Origin: WHSW01 sp963769945
GTDB taxonomy: Bacteria; Actinomycetota; Thermoleophilia; Solirubrobacterales; 70-9
NCBI GenBank assembly: GCA_963769945.1
Contig: CAVYOA010000017.1
Span: 1-64,000 of the forward strand
DNA: 64,000 bases
Reading direction: 5' to 3'
Shown: positions 1-8,487 of the stretch, piece after piece
Layout of the letters: each line of letters opens with the position of its first letter
How positions within the stretch are numbered: position 1 is the stretch's first letter
Position numbers and translations under genes: made by a program
The notes under the pieces: generated by a model
What the model saw: only the letters and a program-made list of their open reading frames with translations
Told to the model about the DNA's origin: nothing
Database searches by the model: none

Positions 1-456
1 AACGGCCCCAAGGGCGAGCTCGAGCAGGTCGTGAGCCAGCGCATGGAGATCATCGATGAGGACGGCACGCTGACGGTCAAGCGCCCGACCGACCGCGGCG
101 ACGATCGCGCCATCCACGGCCTCACCCGCAGCCTCGTCGCCAACATGGTCGAGGGCGTCACCGATGGCTATTCGAAGGAACTTCAGATCCAGGGCGTGGG
201 CTACCGCGCCAAGCTTCAAGGCAAGGCGCTCGAGCTCAGCGTCGGCTACTCGCACACCGTCTCGGTTCCCGCGCCCGACGGGATCGAGTTCGAGGTGCCG
301 ATTCCGACGCAGGTGATCATCCGCGGTATCGACAAGCAGCTCGTCGGCGAGACGGCCGCGCGCATCCGTCGCGTGCGCCCGCCCGAGCCCTACAAGGGCA
401 AGGGCATCCGCTACCTCGACGAGCAGGTCCGCCGCAAGGTCGGAAAGAGGGCTTAG
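1..456 (+). CDS. rplF: 50S ribosomal protein L6 (5' end outside window)
   Basis: This is the C-terminal part of ribosomal protein L6, which binds 23S rRNA near the factor-binding site of the large subunit. The frame is open from base 1, reading NGPKGELEQ, the usual end of the first L6 beta-strand, so roughly the first 20-30 residues lie outside the window. The second domain holds the family signatures GVGYRAKLQG, VPIPTQVIIRGIDKQLVGE and a basic tail with PYKGKGIRY. An internal GTG at 31 is in frame but is not the real start, because conserved L6 sequence precedes it. It is two bases from rplR, in the standard spc operon order. Confidence 0.97.
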   Translation, partial: NGPKGELEQVVSQRMEIIDEDGTLTVKRPTDRGDDRAIHGLTRSLVANMVEGVTDGYSKELQIQGVGYRAKLQGKALELSVGYSHTVSVPAPDGIEFEVPIPTQVIIRGIDKQLVGETAARIRRVRPPEPYKGKGIRYLDEQVRRKVGKRA

Positions 457-458
457 CG

Positions 459-812
459 ATGACGGTCACGACCAAGCCAAGCCAGCGCCTGCGCCGTCGC
501 CGTCGCGTGCGGGCGAAGATCACGGGCACGGCCGAGCGGCCGCGGCTCTCGGTATTTCGCTCCAACCGCGGCGTCTTCGCGCAGTTGATCGACGACGGCG
601 CCGGGCGCACGATCGCCTCGGTCTCGTGGATCGAGGCCGACCTGCGCAAGCTGACCGCCTCAGAGCAGGCGAAGAAGGTCGGCGAGCTGATCGCAGAACG
701 GGCGAAGGCAGCCGGCGTCACCACCTGCGTCTTTGACCGCGGCGGCTATCGCTACCACGGCCGTGTGCGCGCGCTAGCTGAGGGCGCGCGCGAGGGCGGG
801 CTTCAATTTTGA
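459..812 (+). CDS. rplR: 50S ribosomal protein L18
   Basis: This 117-residue protein is L18, which binds 5S rRNA in the central protuberance. It has the expected basic N-terminus rich in Arg (RLRRRRRVRAKI), then GTAERPRLSVFRSNR, and the C-terminal VTTCVFDRGGYRYHGRVRAL, both diagnostic of L18. The length matches the family. The ATG lies two bases after the rplF stop. A gap of 75 bases separates it from rpsE, larger than elsewhere in this operon. Confidence 0.98.
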   Translation: MTVTTKPSQRLRRRRRVRAKITGTAERPRLSVFRSNRGVFAQLIDDGAGRTIASVSWIEADLRKLTASEQAKKVGELIAERAKAAGVTTCVFDRGGYRYHGRVRALAEGAREGGLQF

Positions 813-887
813 GCCGGAGGCAGAACAAGAGAGCGGATGTTCCAGCCGCAGACGAAACAATTTCTTCCATGTGTACGGTGATCTGAG

Positions 888-1577
888 ATGTTCCTGAAGA
901 AACACGACGTGCAATTCATCAGCCCGCAGGGGCTGGACCTGCAAGAGCGCGTGATCGAGATCAACCGCGTCGCCAAGGTGGTCAAGGGCGGGCGCCGGTT
1001 TTCGTTCACGGCGCTGGTAGCCGTGGGCGATGAGGACGCGGTCGTCGGCATCGGCTACGGCAAGGCCCGCGAGGTCCCGCTGGCGATCCAGAAAGCGGTT
1101 GAGAACGCGCGCAAGAGCCTGATCCGCGTGCCCAAGTTCGGCCAGACGATCCCGCACCGAAACATCGGCCGCTTCGGCTCCGGTCACGTCGTCTTGCGCC
1201 CGGCCAGCCCCGGTACCGGCGTCATCGCCGGCGGTGGCGTGCGCGCCGTGCTCGAGCTCGCCGGCATCCGCGACGTGCTCTCCAAGTCGATCGGCTCACA
1301 GAATCCGATCAACCTCGTCAAGGCGACGATGGACGGCCTCGTCAGCTTGCGCCGCCCCGAGGACGTCGCCAAGCTCCGCGGCCTCTCGATCAAGCAGGTG
1401 CTGGGACTGGATCTTCTGGAAGCCGCTGCGAAGAAGAACGGCGGCAGCGAGGACGAGGCGCTTGTCAGCGCCACCGACGACGTTTCGGCCCCGGCCACGC
1501 CGGTTGCGGTGGCGACGGAGGAGGCACCGCCCGAGCCGGCTGAGCCGCCGGCCGAGGAAGGCGGTTCGAATGGCTGA
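888..1577 (+). CDS. rpsE: 30S ribosomal protein S5 with acidic C-terminal tail
   Basis: This is S5, a component of the mRNA entry and decoding region of the small subunit. Residues about 18-85 form the double-stranded-RNA-binding fold (LQERVIEINRVAKVVKGG, then FTALVAVGD) and residues about 95-165 the C-terminal domain (GTGVIAGGGVRAVLELAGI). An upstream in-frame ATG at 837 is followed by a stop, so the ATG at 888 is the start. At 229 residues it is longer than a typical 160-200-residue S5. The excess is a tail from about residue 178 rich in Ala, Pro and Glu. Its last eight bases overlap rpmD. Confidence 0.97.
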   Translation: MFLKKHDVQFISPQGLDLQERVIEINRVAKVVKGGRRFSFTALVAVGDEDAVVGIGYGKAREVPLAIQKAVENARKSLIRVPKFGQTIPHRNIGRFGSGHVVLRPASPGTGVIAGGGVRAVLELAGIRDVLSKSIGSQNPINLVKATMDGLVSLRRPEDVAKLRGLSIKQVLGLDLLEAAAKKNGGSEDEALVSATDDVSAPATPVAVATEEAPPEPAEPPAEEGGSNG

Positions 1578-1791
1578 CGTCAAGCTGCGACAGATCCGCT
1601 CCTCCGCCCGCGCCAACGCCAAGCAGCAGGGCGCGCTCGCGAGCCTCAAGCTCGGCAGGATCGGCCGCGAATCGACGATGAAGGACTCACCGCAGCTTCG
1701 CGGCGCCTTGATCAAGGTCGGCCATATGGTCGAGATCGACGGTGTCTCGACCGCGCGCGGCGTCGCCCATGAGCGCAAGGAGGCAAGCTGA
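1570..1791 (+). CDS. rpmD: 50S ribosomal protein L30
   Basis: A 73-residue protein with the L30 pattern: KLRQIRSSA, then LASLKLGRIGRESTMKDSP and a hydrophobic C-terminal strand. The true start is the ATG at 1570, which overlaps the rpsE stop. The frame stays open upstream inside rpsE but that part has no L30 similarity. L30 normally ends near residue 60, so there are about 10 extra residues here. The stop overlaps the start codon of rplO, implying coupled translation. Confidence 0.95.
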   Translation: MADVKLRQIRSSARANAKQQGALASLKLGRIGRESTMKDSPQLRGALIKVGHMVEIDGVSTARGVAHERKEAS

Positions 1792-2285
1792 TGGCCCGCC
1801 TCGATCCCGAGGACATCGGACTGCACTCGATTCGCCCCAAGCCCGGCTCGACCCACGCGAAGAAGCGCTTGGGCCGCGGCAAGGGCTCTGGCACCGGCAA
1901 GACAGCCGGGCGCGGCCACAAGGGCGCGGGCTCGCGCTCGGGCGCGAAGTCAAAGCGCGGCTACGAGGGCGGGCAGACGGCGATCCACATGCGGATGCGC
2001 AAGCTGCGCGGACCGCACATGAAAAAGTCGATGCCGTTCGAGCGCTTTCGCACCCACACGCAGCCGATCAACCTTTCCGATCTCGAGGAGCGCTTCGACG
2101 CGGGCGCCGAGGTGACGCCGGATTCGCTTCGCGAGGCGGGCCTGGCCAAGCGCCGCACGCCGATCAAGGTGCTCGGTAAGGGCGAGATCTCGAAGAAGCT
2201 GACCGTGCGCGCACATGCCTTCAGCGCCACCGCCAAGGAGAAGATCGAGGCGGCCGGCGGCAGTGCCGAGCTGATCGAGAAGTAG
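1791..2285 (+). CDS. rplO: 50S ribosomal protein L15
   Basis: This 164-residue protein is L15, a large-subunit assembly protein. The long flexible basic N-terminal arm is present (KRLGRGKGSGTGKTAGRGHK, GAGSRSGAKSKRGYEGGQ) and the globular C-terminal domain ends with AHAFSATAKEKIEAAGG, the L15 signature. The ATG overlaps the rpmD stop by one base. The secY start codon follows the stop immediately, as in canonical spc operons. Confidence 0.98.
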   Translation: MARLDPEDIGLHSIRPKPGSTHAKKRLGRGKGSGTGKTAGRGHKGAGSRSGAKSKRGYEGGQTAIHMRMRKLRGPHMKKSMPFERFRTHTQPINLSDLEERFDAGAEVTPDSLREAGLAKRRTPIKVLGKGEISKKLTVRAHAFSATAKEKIEAAGGSAELIEK

Positions 2286-3557
2286 ATGCTCCAAACGATC
2301 GCGAACGCCTTCGCGGTTCCGGAGATCCGCCGCAAGATCGCCTTCACGCTGGCGATGCTGTTGCTTTACCGGCTCGGCGCCTTCATCCCGGCGCCGGGGA
2401 TCGATCTCGACGCGGTCGACGCGATCGAGGACAACTTCACCGGCAACAACGTCCTCGGCTTCCTCAACCTGTTCTCCGGCGGCAGCCTGCAGCGCCTGTC
2501 GCTGTTCGCGCTGGGGATCATGCCCTACATCACCGCCTCGATCATCTTGCAGCTGCTGACGGTGGTGGTGCCGGCGCTCGAGCGCCTGCAGAAGGAGGGT
2601 GAGGTCGGCCAGCAGAAGATCACCCAGTACACGCGCTATCTCACCGTCGGCCTCGCTTTCGGCCAGTCGCTGGGCTACGTCTTCCTCTTCGAGTCGTTCA
2701 CGACCAACACCGGCGAGAGCGTTGTCGGCACCCTGACCTTCGCCAAGGTCTTCGTCATCGTCATCTCGCTGACCGCAGGCTGCGTGCTGCTGATGTGGTT
2801 CGGCGAGCTGATCACCCAGCGCGGCATCGGCAACGGCATCAGCCTGATGATCTTCGCCTCGATCGCATCGGGGATCGGGCCCGGGATCGCGTCGTGGTGG
2901 ACCAACCCCGACCAGGTCTTCGTCGTGATGATGCCCTTCGTCGCGCTGGCGGTGATCGTCGGCATCGTCTTTGTCCAGGAGGGCCAGCGGCGAATACCCG
3001 TGCAATACGCCAAACGCGTGGTCGGGCGCAAGATGACCACCGGCGGCTCCACATATCTGCCCCTGCGCGTAAACATGGCCGGGGTGATCCCGGTCATCTT
3101 CGCCGCCTCGATCATGGCCTTCCCGCCGACGATCGGGCAGCTGCTCAACACCCCCGCCGCGCTCGACTTCGCCGCCTTCTTCAGCCCCTCGAGCTGGGCC
3201 TACATCGTCGGCGAGGTCTTCTTCATCATCATCTTCACCTACTTCTATACGGCCGTCACCTTCAACCCAGTCGACCAGGCCGACAACCTGAAGAAGTACG
3301 GCGGCTTCATCCCCGGCGTGCGCCCGGGCCGGCCGACGGCCGAATACCTCGATCGCATCCTCTCGCGCCTGACCTTCCCGGGCGCGCTGTATCTCGGCGC
3401 CGTCGCGGCCCTGCCGACGATCCTGATCTCCCAGACCTCGGCCAACTTCTTCTTCGGCGGCACCTCGATCCTGATCGTCGTCGGCGTCGCCCTCGACACC
3501 GTCAAGCAGCTCGAAGCGCAGCTGATGATGCGCAACTACGAGGGGTTCTTGAAGTAG
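2286..3557 (+). CDS. secY: Preprotein translocase channel subunit SecY
   Basis: SecY forms the protein-conducting channel of the Sec translocon in the cytoplasmic membrane. The 423-residue sequence has about ten membrane helices, starting with IAFTLAMLLLYRLGAFIPAP, then the plug/helix 2 region FSGGSLQRLSLFALGIMPYI. The cytoplasmic loop EGQRRIPVQYAKR and the C-terminal LMMRNYEGFLK are both highly conserved in the family. Length and order after rplO are standard. What follows is not standard: adk and map are 4.2 kb away instead of adjacent. Confidence 0.98.
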   Translation: MLQTIANAFAVPEIRRKIAFTLAMLLLYRLGAFIPAPGIDLDAVDAIEDNFTGNNVLGFLNLFSGGSLQRLSLFALGIMPYITASIILQLLTVVVPALERLQKEGEVGQQKITQYTRYLTVGLAFGQSLGYVFLFESFTTNTGESVVGTLTFAKVFVIVISLTAGCVLLMWFGELITQRGIGNGISLMIFASIASGIGPGIASWWTNPDQVFVVMMPFVALAVIVGIVFVQEGQRRIPVQYAKRVVGRKMTTGGSTYLPLRVNMAGVIPVIFAASIMAFPPTIGQLLNTPAALDFAAFFSPSSWAYIVGEVFFIIIFTYFYTAVTFNPVDQADNLKKYGGFIPGVRPGRPTAEYLDRILSRLTFPGALYLGAVAALPTILISQTSANFFFGGTSILIVVGVALDTVKQLEAQLMMRNYEGFLK

Positions 3558-3672
3558 GTCGTGGGCCGGGAGGTCGCCGGGCGCGGGCCGTGTTGGGGGC
3601 TCGGCCGGGCTGAGTTTGCTGGGTAGGGCGGTGTTGGTGCGGGCCGGGTTTCGGTCCCCTGATGCGTCGTGA

Positions 3673-3707
3673 GGAGATCCAGTCACGACTGTCGTGAATA
3701 GATCTCC
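3673..3707. repeat. Palindromic repeat family A, copy 1
   Basis: A 35-base imperfect palindrome 115 bases after secY. Outer arms GGAGATC and GATCTCC enclose an inner stem TCACGA/TCGTGA. It is followed on the right by ACAGGTGGTCGATC, a flank shared in part with copies 2 and 3. The stretch 3558-3906 has no convincing gene. It holds only this copy, copy 2 and GC-rich filler. Confidence 0.85.
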
Positions 3708-3847
3708 ACAGGTGGTCGATCCGGGCGCCGTGCCCGCGGAAGCGTGAGCGTTAGGCCCCTGCGCGGCCGAATCCCACCTCCCTCACGGCAATGCCGCGCC
3801 CGCGTCGCCGAACGTCTCGCGGTAGGCCCGGCCCGCCGCGAACATGG

Positions 3848-3882
3848 GGAGATCCAGCCCCACCAGTCGGGACTGGATCTCC
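3848..3882. repeat. Palindromic repeat family A, copy 2 (diverged centre)
   Basis: A second 35-base copy, 25 bases beyond the stop of the small secreted protein gene at 3907. The outer arms GGAGATCCAG and CTGGATCTCC pair perfectly over 10 bases. The centre differs from the other copies but keeps a CCC/GGG pairing, and the right flank ACAGGTGA matches copy 1. Confidence 0.8.
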
Positions 3883-3906
3883 ACAGGTGAGCGTTCGGTG
3901 CCTGCG

Positions 3907-4227
3907 CTACGCGACGGTCTGGCGGCTGCCCCGGTGCCCGGTGACGACCAGCGCTCCGGCGGCGATCGCCGCGAGCGCGACCATGGCGGCGGCGCCGATC
4001 CCGGCATCGCCCCAGCTGAAGCCATCGCCCGCGACCGTGGGGCTCTGCTGCGGAGCAGCCGAGGGCGAGTACGACTCTGCCTGCACCTGGCCGGCGGCGG
4101 AACCCTCGTTGACGGTGGAGCTTGGAACGCGCTCCTCGAACGGCGCCGCCCACGCGGTCGGCGCTGCGAGCGTGCCGATCACGGTGGCGAGTGCGATGAC
4201 GCGTCGCATTGTGTGCCTGTTCCTCAT
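3907..4227 (-). CDS. Small secreted or membrane-anchored protein, unknown function
   Basis: A 106-residue protein with no family I recognise. Residues 1-28 form a signal peptide (charged MRNRHTMRR, hydrophobic core, AWAAP cleavage-type site). A Ser/Pro/Gln-rich linker follows, and residues about 72-96 form one hydrophobic helix (AAAMVALAAIAAGALVV) ending in basic residues. The shape is that of a single-pass surface protein. A good ribosome binding site (GAAAGGA) precedes the ATG; a second ATG at residue 7 is possible. It is transcribed divergently from the SARP fusion gene 130 bases away. Confidence 0.7.
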   Translation of the reverse strand: MRNRHTMRRVIALATVIGTLAAPTAWAAPFEERVPSSTVNEGSAAGQVQAESYSPSAAPQQSPTVAGDGFSWGDAGIGAAAMVALAAIAAGALVVTGHRGSRQTVA

Positions 4228-4234
4228 GTCCGTT

Positions 4235-4275
4235 CCTTTCGGCGGGATCGTCCGAATGCGATCCTTCGGCGGGAA
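4235..4275. promoter_or_regulatory. Candidate operator between small secreted gene and SARP gene
   Basis: The divergent intergenic region holds a direct repeat, CCTTTCGGCGGGA (from 4235) and CCTTCGGCGGGA (from 4263). Between them, partly overlapping, is an inverted repeat GGATCG (4245-4250) / CGATCC (4259-4264). SARP proteins bind short direct repeats near promoters, so this is a reasonable place for autoregulation. The left repeat covers the ribosome binding site of the small secreted gene. No binding is shown by the sequence itself. Confidence 0.35.
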
Positions 4276-4356
4276 CCCTCAAGGAGAGCGGTAAACGCGC
4301 GGCTGATTGCGGTTGCAGACCGGCAAATCCGGCGCTGACAGGTGATAGCGTCGGCG

Positions 4357-7300
4357 ATGGGCGCGAATGTGACCGTCGAGTTCCGCATCCTTGGCTCGCT
4401 AGATGTCCTGGTCGACGGTCGACCAGTGTCGCTCGGTGGAGCCAGGCAACGCGCTGTGCTCGCGATCCTGCTGCTGCACCGCGGCGAGGCCGTCTCGGTC
4501 GACCGCGTGGTCGATCAGATCTGGGGTGAACGCCCGCCGGAAACTGCGACCAAGACGGTGCAGGTCTACGTCTCGCGGCTTCGCAAGGTTCTCGGCGAAG
4601 GCGTGTTGGTCACGCGCGGCGGAGGCTATGCGCTCGAGGTCGATGCCGACCGGGTCGACGCCGAGCGCTTCGCGCGGCTCGCCGAGGATGGGCGCAACGC
4701 GCTCGAGCGGGGTGACCCCCGCAATGCCTCCGAGCAGCTGAGGGCGGCGCTCGATCTCTGGCGCGGTCCGCCGCTGGCCGACTTCGCCTACGAGCCCTTC
4801 GCCCAGAACGACACCGCCCGGCTCGAGGAGATGCGCTTGGCCGTGACCGAAGACCGGATCGATGCCGAGCTCGCGCTGGGCCGCCACGCGGCGCTGGTAC
4901 CCGAGCTGGAGTCCCTGGTGGAGGAACATCCGGCGCGCGAACGCTTGCGCGGACAGCTCATGCTCGCGCTCTATCGCTCCGGCCGGCAGTCCGAGGCTCT
5001 CGACAGTTACCGCGACGGGCAACGAGCGCTCCGAGAAGAGCTGGGACTCGAGCCGGGCCCCGAGCTCCAGCGACTCGAGCGCGCGATCTTGAGCCAGGAT
5101 CCTGCGCTCGAAACCCCGCCGCGCAGCGCAGCGGCTACCGCACTGCGCAAGCGCCGCGCGGCGGCGGCCTCATCGTGCTCGGCGGCGGCCTGCTGCTTGG
5201 GGCTGCCGTCGCGGCGATCGTCTTGGGTGGCGGTGACGACGCCGCCTCGGACCTGGCCGACCCCAACTCGCTGGCCGTGATCGACCCGGACTCCAATCGG
5301 CTCGTCTCGACGGTGCCAACGGGGGGCCTACCGGCCGAGGTCTCCGCGGATGCCGATCACGTCTGGGTCGCGAATCGCGGCGATGACACTGTGACGCAGA
5401 TCGACCCGGCGACGAAGGAGGTCGCGGGAACGGCGTCGCCGGGCACCAGCGTCGCCGGGCTCGCGGCCGGCGCCGACGGCGTCTGGATCGGCGACAGCCG
5501 GCGCGAGAAGCTCGTGCGCCTCGATCCGGCTTCCCGCTCGGTGGCGGCTTCGATCCGGCTCGCAGCGGGGCCGGAGTTGTTCGGCGAGTCGACCACGAAT
5601 CCAGTCGCCGTCGGCCACGGCGCGGTCTGGGTCGGGAGGGCGGTCGGCGAGATCGCGCGCGTCGACCCGAAGAGCGACGAGGTGGTCGCCGAGATCCCGG
5701 TCGGCAACGGCCCGGTCGCGATCGCGACCGGGCGCGGGCGGCGTCTGGATTGCCGACGAGGTCGACAACTCGGTAGCCCGGATCGATCCCGCAAGCGCGA
5801 ATGCGGTCACCGCCGGGACTCCGGTGGGACAGGGCCCGGCCGCGATCGCGGTCGGCGAGGGCGCCGTCTGGGTGGCCAACACCCAGGACGACACCGTCGC
5901 ACGGATCGATCCCGACACCGCGGCGGTGACCGCGACGATTGCGGTCGGGCGTCGCCCGACGGGCGTCGCCGCGGGCGGGGGAGCGGTGTGGGTCGCCAAC
6001 AGCCTCAGCGGCACCGTCTCGCGCATCGACCCGGAGACGAATCTCGTCGAGGCGACGGTGGAGGTAGGTGAGGCGCCGCAGGGGGTCACGGTCGCGCACG
6101 ACCTGGTCTGGGTCAGCGTCCAGGCGAGGGCGGCGCCGCCCGCTGCTGCCCCAGTCTCATCCGACGACGACGCGGCCCGGGTGCTGATCGATTCCGACCC
6201 GGGGCCCACGGATCCGGCGATCGGCGTCGACGTCCCAGCGTACGTTCGCGACCTGTGCGCTGCTCTACAACTACCCCGATCGCCCGTTCCCCGAGGGCGC
6301 CCGGTTGCAACCCGAGGTCGCGGCGGGCCAGCCGTCCGTTTCCAACGACGGCAGGACCTACACCTTCAGGCTGCGTTCGGGCTTCCGCTTCTCGCCGCCC
6401 TCGAACGAACCCGTGACCGCCGAGGCCTTCGAGCGCGCGATCGAGCGCGTGCTTCACCCGAGGATGGGCTCGTTCGGCGCGCAGCTGATGGGCGACATCG
6501 TCGGCGCCGAGGCCTACATCGCCGGTCGTAGCGGCCGGCTCGCCGGGGTTCGGGCACGCGGCAACACGCTCGTGATCGAGATGACGAGACCGGCGCCGGA
6601 CCTGCTCGCCCGGCTCGCGGCTCCCTACTTCTGCGCGGTGCCGCCGGGGACGCCGATCACCTCGGAGGGCATCGACGCGCTGCCCTCCGCGGGGCCGTAC
6701 TACATCGCCTCATACGTCCCCAATCGAAGCCTCGTGCTGCGCCGCAATCCGAACTACTCCGGGCCGAGGCCGCAGGGACTGGAGGAGATCGAATACGAGA
6801 TCGGGGTCCCAGCCGAGAGCCAGGTCGCAGAGGTCGAGGCCGGAACGCGCGGACTACGTCGCCGGGGATTCGCTCGCGTCACGGGGTGTCCCGGGGGACG
6901 CGGTCCAGCGGTTGTCGAAGCGCTACGGGCCCGCCAGCGAGGCCGCGCAGCGCCGGCCGCCAGCAGCTCTTCACGCAGCCCGCGTTGAGCACCTACTTCT
7001 TCGTCTTCAACACGACCCGCGGTCTTTTTGCCGACGCGCGGTTGCGCAGGGCCGTGAACTACGCGATCGATCGCGACGCACTCGCTGATCACACGGGTGT
7101 CGGCGAGGGAGGAAGGCCGACCGATCAGTACATCCCGCCGGGGCTGCCGGGGTTCGAGGACGCGGCGGTCTATCCGCTCGGCGGCCCGGATCTCGCGACC
7201 GCCCGCCGACTGGCGGGTCCTGTCCGCGAGCGCGCCGTCCTCTACACGTGCAACTTTCCGGGGTGCACAAGTCACGCGGAGATCCTGCGGTCGAACCTGC

Positions 7301-7719
7301 GCGCGATCGGGATCGAGCTCGACGTGCGCCAATTCCCGCTCGGGGAAATGTTCAGCCGGTCCGAGAGACCGGGCGAGCCGTTCGACCTCGCGTACTCCAA
7401 CTGGTTCTCCGACTACGCCGACCCGTCCAACTTCACCAACTTCCTGTTCGGAGCCGACGGCGCCTTCGGCGCCCTCTACGACGATCCGCAGATGGACCTA
7501 CGGCTGGCCGCGGCGGCCCGGCTCCCGGGCGAGCCCCGTCTGCGTGCCTACGCGGCGCTCGACGAGTACCTCGCGCGGCGGGCAGTGCCCGCCGTTCCCT
7601 TCGCGAGCGGCACCCTCACCCACTTCCTCTCGGCCCGAATGGGGTGCCAGGTGCTGCACCCGATCTACGGTCTCGATCTCGCCGCCCTCTGCGTCCGCGA
7701 CGACGCCGAGGCCGAGTGA
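4357..7719 (+). CDS. SARP/BTAD regulator fused to membrane helix, YVTN propeller and peptide-binding domain (frameshifted)
   Basis: One long protein of about 1,120 residues spread over several frames. At 4357-4640 is an OmpR-type winged helix (VEFRILGSLDVLVDGRPV, then KTVQVYVSRLRKVLG). At 4640-5090 is a bacterial transcriptional activation domain (AALDLWRGPPLADF, REELGLEPGPELQRLE). At 5160-5225 is one membrane helix (IVLGGGLLLGAAVAAIVLGG). At 5230-6115 is a propeller with repeats such as GHGAVWVGRAVGEIARVDP. At 6240-7719 is a family 5 solute-binding domain (LSTYFFVFNTTRGLFADARL). The reading frame breaks near 5160, 5740, 6230, 6847 and 6950, each time continuing exactly in another frame. ATG 4357 or GTG 4369 are the best starts. 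The predicted role is a transmembrane one-component regulator. Confidence 0.75.
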
Positions 7720-7790
7720 GCGACCGAACCCCGTTGAGGCCCCGGCCGTCGCATCCACCCTCCACATCAAGCCTCTAGGCTCTCAGCGCA

Positions 7791-8462
7791 ATGTCCGAGC
7801 TCAATCTCATCCTGCTCGGCCCTCCGGGGTCGGGCAAGGGCACCCAGGGCGAGACGCTTCAAACCGACCTCGACCTGCCCTACTACGCGACCGGCGACAT
7901 CCTGCGCGCCGCGGTGCGCGACGGTTCCGAGCTCGGAACGAGCGCGAAGGAGTTCATGGACCGCGGCGATTTCGTTCCCGACGACGTCATCGTCGGCGTC
8001 ATCGCCGAGCGCATCGACAAGCACGAGGCCGAGGACGGGTTCATCCTCGACGGCTTCCCGCGCACCGTCGGTCAGGCCGAGGCGCTCGACGAGAAGATGG
8101 CGGAGATGCGGCGCAAGCTGACCGCGGCGATCCTGATCGACGTCGCCGAGGAGGAGGTCGTGCGGCGGCTCGGCGGCCGGCGCACATGCTCGAACGGCCA
8201 CATCTTCCATGTTGAGTTCGACCCGCCCGAGAAAGAGGGCATCTGCGATGTCTGCGGCGAGCCGATGGGCATCCGCGACGACGACAAGCCCGAGGTCGTC
8301 CGCCACCGCATGACCCAGTTCACCGAGAAGACCTCGCCGCTGGTCGGCTATTACGAGGAGCGTGGCCTGCTCGAGCGCATCGACGGCGACAAGGCGCCAG
8401 AGGAAGTAGCCGAGGACATTCGCGCCTTGCTCGCAACGCTGCGGATGGAGGAAGAGGCGTGA
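7791..8462 (+). CDS. adk: Adenylate kinase
   Basis: Adenylate kinase interconverts ATP + AMP and 2 ADP in the cytoplasm. The P-loop GPPGSGKGT spans residues 10-18, DGFPRT sits in the AMP-binding core, and a long LID is present. At 223 residues it is the long type. The LID carries C-S-N-G-H and later C-D-V-C, so the metal site would be Cys-His-Cys-Cys with the second Cys of the usual CxxC missing. It is 26 bases from map, as in standard actinobacterial islands, but separated from secY. Confidence 0.97.
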   Translation: MSELNLILLGPPGSGKGTQGETLQTDLDLPYYATGDILRAAVRDGSELGTSAKEFMDRGDFVPDDVIVGVIAERIDKHEAEDGFILDGFPRTVGQAEALDEKMAEMRRKLTAAILIDVAEEEVVRRLGGRRTCSNGHIFHVEFDPPEKEGICDVCGEPMGIRDDDKPEVVRHRMTQFTEKTSPLVGYYEERGLLERIDGDKAPEEVAEDIRALLATLRMEEEA

Positions 8463-8487
8463 TCGTCGAGGGCGGCCGAGGCTGAGC

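Noticed and set aside
1950..3686. Long open frame of several hundred codons on the minus strand opposite rplO and secY
   Set aside because: It is a shadow frame caused by GC-rich codon use; its translation is a charged low-complexity chain and the plus strand holds unquestionable genes.
3783..3862. Short minus-strand frame ending RETFGDAGAALP between palindromes A1 and A2, possible remnant of a lost gene
   Set aside because: Only about 26 residues are protein-like and no family is recognisable; the frame runs straight into a palindrome.
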